From NCBI GenBank assembly GCA_964475985.1, contig CAYYYP010000071.1:1-11227 (forward strand): a stretch of 11,227 bases of DNA. Direction: 5' to 3'. Positions 6,668-11,227 of the stretch are shown one piece after another. The notes under the pieces are model-generated. The model was not told the DNA's origin. It saw nothing but the letters and a program-made list of their open reading frames with translations, and made no database searches. The DNA comes from CAYYYP01 sp964475985 (GTDB lineage: Bacteria; Bdellovibrionota; UBA1018; CAYHWW01). Position 1 is the stretch's first letter; each line of letters starts with the position of its first letter. Both the position numbers and the translations under genes were made by a program.

Positions 6668-8620
6668 ATGCAAAAGTCTCCGCGGGACTTATCCCCGCTT
6701 ATCGAAGAAATTCGCTCGAAAGTGCCAATTTCCACCGTAGTCGGTGATTATGTTCGCCTTCGCAAGCAGGGCGCACGTTGGGCCGGGCTTTGCCCATTCC
6801 ATGCGGAAAAAAGTCCCTCTTTTTCCGTGTCGGATACCCGTGGCCTTTTTTATTGTTTTGGGTGCCAAAAGGGCGGGGATGTTTTTAAGTTTTTGCAGGA
6901 AGTAGCTGGCATCGGATTTTTGGATGCATTGCGGGAACTCGCCCAAAAGGCTGGCCTTGACGTTTCATCCTTGGGGTCGCTGGCATCCCATCATGGCGGA
7001 AAATCCTCCGCGGCAGTTTCGGAACAAGAACAGGCGAAGGAAATGGCCCAAAAGCTCAATCGCTTTGTGGCTCAGTACTATCATCAAAAACTAATGTCGC
7101 CGGTTGGTGAGCCTTACCTTGAATATTTGACTCACCGGGGATTAAGCCCAGAAACCATTAAAAATTTCTTTTTAGGTAGCACATCAGCGGATTGGTCAGA
7201 CCTTGCGGATTTTTTAAAGTCTAAAAAGGCTCCGCTTGATCTGGCCCAAAATCTTGGACTTATTCGGGCAAGGCCGTCGGGGGATGGATTTTATGATCTA
7301 TTCCGCTCCAGGGTTATGTTCCCCGTAGCAAACTCGAAAGGTCATATTATCGGGTTCGGGGGGCGCATTATCGCGGCGGCCCAAGTAGATCCTGATTCAA
7401 ATTCTGCCCCGATCCCTAAGTACATTAACTCCGCAGAGTCACCCCTGTTTCAGAAGTCTGAGGAACTTTATGGACTTTTTCAGGCCCATAAATTCATTCG
7501 GGAAGAAGGGCGCTGTCTCGTAGTCGAAGGTTACATGGACGTACTCGCCCTGCACCAAGCAGGTTTTTGCGCATCTGTAGCCACTTTAGGCACCGCTCTC
7601 ACCGAACAACATGTAAAAAAACTCTTAAGGTTAGCCGATAAAATTATAATTATTTACGATGGCGATCGGGCGGGCCAGGCCGCCCAACGTAAGGCAATGG
7701 AAACTTTTTTGCACGAAGGCCATCTGGTCCGTGGGGTTAGGCTTCCTGAAGGGATCGACCCTGACGAATATCTAGCTCTTGAAGGCAAAAGCTCATTTGA
7801 AGATTTGATTCATCGTGCGCCTCTCCTTTTGGATGTGGCGCTAGTCGATTTAAAGCGTCAGGTAGGCTCAAAACCGCAAGAAAAGGGACAGGCCCTGGAT
7901 CAAGTTTTGGAATGGCTTTCGTGGTTGCCCAACGATGGGGATTTGCTTTTTCGCCTGGATGAACTTTCATCATTTTTTCAAATCGATGTTCAGGTCATGC
8001 GCCAGCAACTTCAGATGAAAAGAGCGAATAAAACTAAGCAAGGTTTGAGCCAACCCCGCCGCAGTTTTACAGAAATATCGGTGCGCAACACGAAAGCAAA
8101 AACCTTCGATAATTTGGACTTCAAGTTTCTTGAACATGTGCTGACGGAGCCCCACTTAATGGTTCAGCTTTTAGAACCCGATGTGATAAGGGAAGGCTTC
8201 ATGTCAAGGGGCCTAAGCCAATTTTTTGAAGAGTTTGTGCAACCAGCACTTGACTCCCCGCAATCAACGCCTGTGAAATACAGTAAAAGTTATACTGATT
8301 TGGAGGCGGTGCTTTCACCAGCATGTTTAACGACGTGGGAACAAGAAGGTTTTTCGCCCGCCGATGTGAAGACAGAATTTTTCCGTGCACTCATGGGTAA
8401 GACCGGTGGAAACACTTCTTCAGAAACAGTTTCGTTCGAAGGGATTGTGAACAAACTGCGATGCAGAGGAGTTGAAAAAAGGCGCAACAAAGTCCGAAAC
8501 CGCATTAAAGATTTAGAAGCAACGGGAGCCAGCACGGATGAGATCGCTCTCTTACTCAACGAGTTTACGAATTTGCAGAGGCGTTTAGATGAACTGCTTC
8601 GCAACCAAGGTTGGAATTAA
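6668..8620 (+). CDS. dnaG: DNA primase
   Basis: Synthesises RNA primers for chromosome replication and works with the replicative helicase DnaB at the fork. The protein is 650 residues, within the family range. The N-terminal CHC2 zinc ribbon is complete: Cys42, His45, Cys63, Cys66 (CPFH...CFGC). The catalytic core follows (about 125–370), including the FRSRVMFPV...GHIIGFGGR segment. Its TOPRIM domain has the catalytic glutamate E287 (VVEGYMD) and the DGD motif at 331–333 (YDGDRAGQ), which holds the metal ions. The region after about 440 is the less conserved helicase-binding part and ends in a basic, helical segment. The start ATG is preceded by only a modest AGGT-type ribosome binding site, which agrees with the low DnaG level typical of this operon. 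It is 18 bases after yqeY and is followed closely by rpoD. Confidence 0.97.
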   Translation: MQKSPRDLSPLIEEIRSKVPISTVVGDYVRLRKQGARWAGLCPFHAEKSPSFSVSDTRGLFYCFGCQKGGDVFKFLQEVAGIGFLDALRELAQKAGLDVSSLGSLASHHGGKSSAAVSEQEQAKEMAQKLNRFVAQYYHQKLMSPVGEPYLEYLTHRGLSPETIKNFFLGSTSADWSDLADFLKSKKAPLDLAQNLGLIRARPSGDGFYDLFRSRVMFPVANSKGHIIGFGGRIIAAAQVDPDSNSAPIPKYINSAESPLFQKSEELYGLFQAHKFIREEGRCLVVEGYMDVLALHQAGFCASVATLGTALTEQHVKKLLRLADKIIIIYDGDRAGQAAQRKAMETFLHEGHLVRGVRLPEGIDPDEYLALEGKSSFEDLIHRAPLLLDVALVDLKRQVGSKPQEKGQALDQVLEWLSWLPNDGDLLFRLDELSSFFQIDVQVMRQQLQMKRANKTKQGLSQPRRSFTEISVRNTKAKTFDNLDFKFLEHVLTEPHLMVQLLEPDVIREGFMSRGLSQFFEEFVQPALDSPQSTPVKYSKSYTDLEAVLSPACLTTWEQEGFSPADVKTEFFRALMGKTGGNTSSETVSFEGIVNKLRCRGVEKRRNKVRNRIKDLEATGASTDEIALLLNEFTNLQRRLDELLRNQGWN

Positions 8621-8638
8621 AAAAAGGATATGAACGAT

Positions 8639-10408
8639 ATGATGAGAGTTGGCGAAATCTTGAAAGAAGTTCCTAGTCTTTTAGAGAATATTGCAAAAGA
8701 CGTCCGAAAGATTCTTGAGCTAGGTGCCCAACGCGGTTCGCTGACTTACGAAGAAATTAACGATCTACTTCCCGCAGAAGTCATTGAAGTGGAGCGCCTC
8801 GATGTGCTCATGCAACTTCTTGGCGATGCCGATATCGATGTTATCGATCCTAATCGCAAGCGCGAAGGTGAAGGGGATTCCGAAGAAGGCCTCGAGGAAG
8901 CAGAAAAAGAAGAAGTTTTTAAAGGTACGGATCCGGTAAAACTTTACCTCAAAAAAATGGGCGCCGTTTCTTTGCTTACCCGTGAAGGTGAAGTCGAGAT
9001 TGCAAAACGCATTGAAGAAGGCGAAATCGAAATTCTACGATCCCTTCTGAATACGCGCGAAGGTGTTACGGCCATGTTGAACCTTGAAGACCGCATGCTG
9101 AGCGGCAAGGTCAAAGTTAAAGACGTCATTCGTGGCGTAGATGAAGAAGTCAATCTCGACGACGAGCGTTTCTACTACAACAAAATCATGACCGTTGTGG
9201 AGCAGTTGCACGAATTCGCTACTGCCCAAAATCAGCTCATGACGGTGCTTGAAAATAAGAAAGCGGCTCGGGAAGAGCGCGAGAGTGCTCGTGCGGAGCT
9301 TGAGGAAAAGACTTCCGAAATGGAAGCAATCCTTCTGGAGCTCGCGTTCAATCGTAAATCCATCAACTGGTTTACTTTACGTCTTAAGAATTGGTGTGAA
9401 CAACTGCTTGCCATCAAGGACGAAGAAAAACGTTTGCTTGCGTTTTTTGAAGTGGCTGATTCTAAAGAGCTACGCGCCCTGCTCAAGCGTTATTCCTCTT
9501 CCGATCAAGACCGATTTGCCATTCTACGCAACCTCATGACTACGCCGGAAAAAGTGGCGTCCCTTATGAAGCATGAAGAAGAGCTTCATAAAAAGCGTGA
9601 GAAAATCGAGACGGAATGCAGCATTACCTTCGATCATCTCGAGAGTCTTTATCACGCCATCCTTTCCGGTGAGATGAAAGCGGATCACGCGAAGAGTGAA
9701 TTAGTGGAAGCCAATTTGCGACTCGTAGTGAGTATCGCTAAAAAATATACGAACCGAGGTTTGCAATTCCTGGATCTCATCCAAGAAGGAAATATCGGGC
9801 TCATGAAAGCCGTCGATAAATTCGAATATCGCCGTGGTTACAAGTTTTCTACTTACGCGACATGGTGGATCCGTCAAGCCATTACCCGCGCCATCGCCGA
9901 CCAGGCGCGCACGATTCGCATTCCGGTGCACATGATCGAAACCATCAATAAGTTGGTGCGTACTTCAAGGCAGCTTATCCAAGCTTTGGGTCGTGAACCA
10001 ACGCCTGAAGAAATTGCTGCCAAGATGGAGCTTCCGGTCGAGAAGGTCCGTAAGGTCCTGAAAATTGCGAAAGAACCTATTTCGCTTGAAACGCCTATCG
10101 GTGAGGAAGAAGACTCCTACCTTGGCGATTTCATCGAAGACAAGAAGGCCATTTCCCCATCTGAGGCCGTGATGAACATCAATCTGTCCGAGCAAACCCG
10201 CCGCGTGCTTTCTACGCTAACTCCTCGCGAAGAAAAAGTTTTGCGTATGCGTTTTGGCATCGGCGAAAAGTCCGATCACACTTTGGAAGAAGTGGGCCAA
10301 GACTTTTTCGTAACCCGTGAGCGAATTCGTCAGATTGAAGCTAAGGCTTTACGTAAGCTCAGGCATCCAAGTCGCGCGAAATTTTTAAAAGCGTTCATTG
10401 ACGGGTAA
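8639..10408 (+). CDS. rpoD: RNA polymerase primary sigma factor (RpoD/sigma-70)
   Basis: Housekeeping sigma factor that directs RNA polymerase to -10/-35 promoters. Counting from the ATG at 8639 there are 589 residues. Region 1.1 covers about 15–75, followed by an acidic linker (EEGLEEAEKEE). Region 1.2 lies at about 97–130 (DPVKLYLKKMG...LLTREGEVEIAKRIEEGE), and a long non-conserved region at about 135–345. Regions 2.1–2.4 (about 350–430) contain NLRLVVSIAKKYTNRGLQFLDLIQEGNIGLMKAV and the -10 recognition/melting helix YKFSTYATWWIRQAI. Region 3 follows, then regions 4.1–4.2, with the -35-binding helix-turn-helix at about 548–575 (TLEEVGQDFFVTRERIRQIEAKALRKLR). An ATG at 8630 has AAGGA only one base upstream, too close. 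The ATG at 8639 has it ten bases away, so I prefer that start; 8642 is also possible. It is the last gene of the rpsU–dnaG–rpoD unit. Confidence 0.97.
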   Translation: MMRVGEILKEVPSLLENIAKDVRKILELGAQRGSLTYEEINDLLPAEVIEVERLDVLMQLLGDADIDVIDPNRKREGEGDSEEGLEEAEKEEVFKGTDPVKLYLKKMGAVSLLTREGEVEIAKRIEEGEIEILRSLLNTREGVTAMLNLEDRMLSGKVKVKDVIRGVDEEVNLDDERFYYNKIMTVVEQLHEFATAQNQLMTVLENKKAAREERESARAELEEKTSEMEAILLELAFNRKSINWFTLRLKNWCEQLLAIKDEEKRLLAFFEVADSKELRALLKRYSSSDQDRFAILRNLMTTPEKVASLMKHEEELHKKREKIETECSITFDHLESLYHAILSGEMKADHAKSELVEANLRLVVSIAKKYTNRGLQFLDLIQEGNIGLMKAVDKFEYRRGYKFSTYATWWIRQAITRAIADQARTIRIPVHMIETINKLVRTSRQLIQALGREPTPEEIAAKMELPVEKVRKVLKIAKEPISLETPIGEEEDSYLGDFIEDKKAISPSEAVMNINLSEQTRRVLSTLTPREEKVLRMRFGIGEKSDHTLEEVGQDFFVTRERIRQIEAKALRKLRHPSRAKFLKAFIDG

Positions 10409-10427
10409 TTTGGAAAATTTGTAAAAA
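10398..10427 (+). promoter_or_regulatory. Putative promoter of the CAU tRNA gene
   Basis: TTGACG (10398–10403) overlaps the end of rpoD and is followed after 18 bases by TAAAAA (10422–10427, four of six to the -10 consensus) in an A/T-rich stretch. Transcription would start near 10434, about 40 bases before the mature tRNA. The -35 is the same hexamer as at the nuclease promoter. Read-through from rpoD is the alternative. Confidence 0.35.
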
Positions 10428-10434
10428 TTTATTT

Positions 10435-10463
10435 ACCGGCAAAGAACGGAATTCAGTGCCGGT
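10435..10463 (+). repeat. Hairpin between rpoD and the tRNA
   Basis: ACCGGCA (10435–10441) is the inverted complement of TGCCGGT (10457–10463), a 7-bp stem with a 15-base loop. No T run follows on the + strand. On the - strand it is followed by an AAATAAATTTTT stretch. It is therefore either a leader hairpin of the tRNA precursor, a weak rpoD 3' end, or a terminator for transcripts arriving from the recombinase side. Confidence 0.4.
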
Positions 10464-10474
10464 GATGGACTGTG

Positions 10475-10551
10475 GGGCCCTTAGCTCAGTTGGTTAGAGC
10501 TTCCCGCTCATAACGGGGTGGTCGTAGGTTCGAGTCCTACAGGGCCCACCA
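10475..10551 (+). tRNA. tRNA with CAU anticodon, probably tRNA-Ile2 (alternatively elongator Met)
   Basis: A complete 77-base cloverleaf with encoded CCA. The acceptor stem is GGGCCCT/AGGGCCC (10475–10481 with 10541–10547) with discriminator A; the D stem is GCTC/GAGC. The anticodon stem is TCCCG/CGGGG with loop CTCATAA, anticodon CAT at 10509–10511; the variable loop is TGGTC; the T stem is GTAGG/CCTAC with loop TTCGAGT. A paired G1–C72 excludes the initiator. The C4–G69 and C5–G68 pairs are the acceptor features known to favour TilS, which turns C34 into lysidine so that the tRNA reads AUA as Ile. E. coli elongator Met has U4 and A5 instead. The variable loop also equals that of E. coli tRNA-Ile2. 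Standard tools would often label such a gene tRNA-Met. Confidence 0.95.
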
Positions 10552-11227
10552 CTTGTCAATCTGTTCGAACCACGGAACGAAAAAAGATCAGAAGATAACG
10601 CCCGGCCCGAAAGGGTACCGGGCGTTTCAGTTTTTACGTCTACGGTCGTAGGCCCCTGGCCCCCATAAAAGGGCCGGGGGCCGGCTTTCGCGAGTGCTCT
10701 TTCGATTTGGTCTCGGCCTACGTAGTAGTGAAGTTCAAAGCCTTCGGGGGTGATTTTGATTTGATGGATTAGGGCTTGGGCTATTTTAGTTTGGGCGGTC
10801 GTTTCGTTTTCGGCGGCCGATGGGAGCATACGATTCACCGCCGTAACGAAGGCTCGGTAGTTTGCAAGGCTTGCGGGAATCTCTTGCGATTCGGGATTGG
10901 CATTCATTCCCCGCAGCCGGTTCCCCTCTTCGACTATGATCGCTTCAATTTTCTCCATCTGCTTGTACACCGGTGTCGCGGAAACGCTTTTGGGAAGTTC
11001 GGCCAATCTTTCGGCGAGGACTTCCAGCTGGCCTTTAAGGGAATTAATTTTATCTTTGATGCGTTTTGCTTCTGAGTTTTGGGTTCTATTTTGATGAAGC
11101 TCCTGCGCCTTCTTGATGATTCGCTCCGCGACTTCAGGATTGGTGATCAGCCGTTGCACCGCTTCTCGGACGGCTGGTTCAATCTTTTTCGCCTGGAGTC
11201 GAAACGGCGTGCAATCGAAACATTTCT
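10494..11227 (-). CDS. Large serine recombinase, C-terminal part (start outside window), frame runs into tRNA
   Basis: C-terminal portion of a site-specific serine recombinase of the kind carried by mobile elements. The reading frame is open to the right edge, so the catalytic N-terminal domain lies beyond the window; about 243 codons are visible. The first visible residues, KCFDCTPFRLQAKKIEPAVREAV, contain the second CxxC of the recombinase zinc ribbon and the helix that follows it. Next is a long coiled coil (IIKKAQELHQNRTQNSEAKRIKDKINSLKGQLEVLAERLAELPK), then the closing strand region LIHQIKITPEGFELHYYVG typical of these proteins. The final ~46 residues read antisense through the tRNA terminator, and the last 19 are antisense tRNA ending in the D loop. 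This tail matches the well-known spurious CRTRTYDHP peptide seen when frames cross tRNA genes. The true functional end is probably near 10640–10700. Internal GTG at 11159 is not a genuine start. Confidence 0.8.
   Translation of the reverse strand, partial: KCFDCTPFRLQAKKIEPAVREAVQRLITNPEVAERIIKKAQELHQNRTQNSEAKRIKDKINSLKGQLEVLAERLAELPKSVSATPVYKQMEKIEAIIVEEGNRLRGMNANPESQEIPASLANYRAFVTAVNRMLPSAAENETTAQTKIAQALIHQIKITPEGFELHYYVGRDQIERALAKAGPRPFYGGQGPTTVDVKTETPGTLSGRALSSDLFSFRGSNRLTSGGPCRTRTYDHPVMSGKL
10597..10635 (+). terminator. Intrinsic terminator after the tRNA
   Basis: A perfect 9-bp stem AACGCCCGG/CCGGGCGTT (10597–10605 with 10618–10626) encloses an inner CCC-GAAA-GGG stem-loop and is followed by TTTCAGTTTTT. 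It lies 45 bases after the tRNA and suits tRNA transcript release. The recombinase reading frame on the other strand runs through it, which argues that those codons are not an original part of that protein. Confidence 0.8.
10651..10682. repeat. Very GC-rich 12-bp hairpin near the recombinase 3' end
   Basis: GGCCCCTGGCCC (10651–10662) pairs with GGGCCGGGGGCC (10671–10682) over 12 pairs with one G·T, with loop CCATAAAA. It stands out against the moderate GC content of the surroundings. No T run follows on either strand, so it is not a standard terminator. In the recombinase frame it encodes the low-complexity stretch AGPRPFYGGQGP. A structure marking the element end or a translation-dampening hairpin are possibilities only. 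Confidence 0.55.

Noticed and set aside
10520..10653. A 9-base direct repeat GGTCGTAGG in the tRNA (10520–10528) and at 10645–10653, considered as attachment-site copies.
   Set aside because: It is short, the flanks differ, and the second copy is also part of a local palindrome (CTACGGTCGTAG). Chance is a sufficient explanation without a longer match outside the window.
1..11227. CRISPR arrays, insertion-sequence ends, toxin–antitoxin pairs or defence genes.
   Set aside because: No regular direct repeats with spacers, no transposase, and no small gene pair of this kind could be seen on either strand.

Overview
The window is a gene-dense stretch (roughly 48% GC by eye) of a Gram-negative-type bacterial chromosome. 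The arrangement rpsU–yqeY–dnaG–rpoD, the primary-sigma-factor sequence and the secreted nuclease would fit a Bdellovibrionota/deltaproteobacteria-like organism. That placement is an inference from gene style, not a proven assignment. Almost everything here is core housekeeping. I do not see an unmistakable, previously undescribed system; the accessory part is the right-hand edge.

Layout. (a) 1–3233, + strand: the 3' part of a DppB-type ABC permease, an unusually short DppC-type permease, and argS, which overlaps the second permease by 26 bases. (b) 3267–3833, + strand: a plausible sigma-70 promoter followed by a small secreted, cysteine-rich HNH (His-Me finger) nuclease. It converges on and overlaps by 20 bases the last gene of the next operon. 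(c) 5722–3814, - strand: a compact iron-sulfur operon, iscS – iscA-type carrier – Isc-type [2Fe-2S] ferredoxin, with 14-base gaps and no iscU, hscA or hscB. (d) 5844–10408, + strand: the macromolecular synthesis operon. rpsU has a near-ideal Shine-Dalgarno sequence, then comes a strong intrinsic terminator, then yqeY, dnaG and rpoD in close succession. This joins translation initiation, replication priming and transcription initiation in one unit, with the terminator probably separating abundant S21 from the scarcer DnaG and sigma factor. (e) 10398–10635, + strand: a CAU-anticodon tRNA with its own putative promoter, leader hairpin and terminator. Its acceptor stem suggests tRNA-Ile2 (lysidine-modified) rather than Met. 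(f) 10494–11227, - strand: the C-terminal part of a large serine recombinase facing the tRNA. Its open reading frame runs antisense through the tRNA terminator and most of the tRNA, which suggests the edge of an integrated mobile element.

No stretch longer than 300 bases lacks a gene. The longest gap is the divergent iscS/rpsU interval (about 5723–5860). It must hold the promoters of both operons, but I could not place convincing -35/-10 pairs there.
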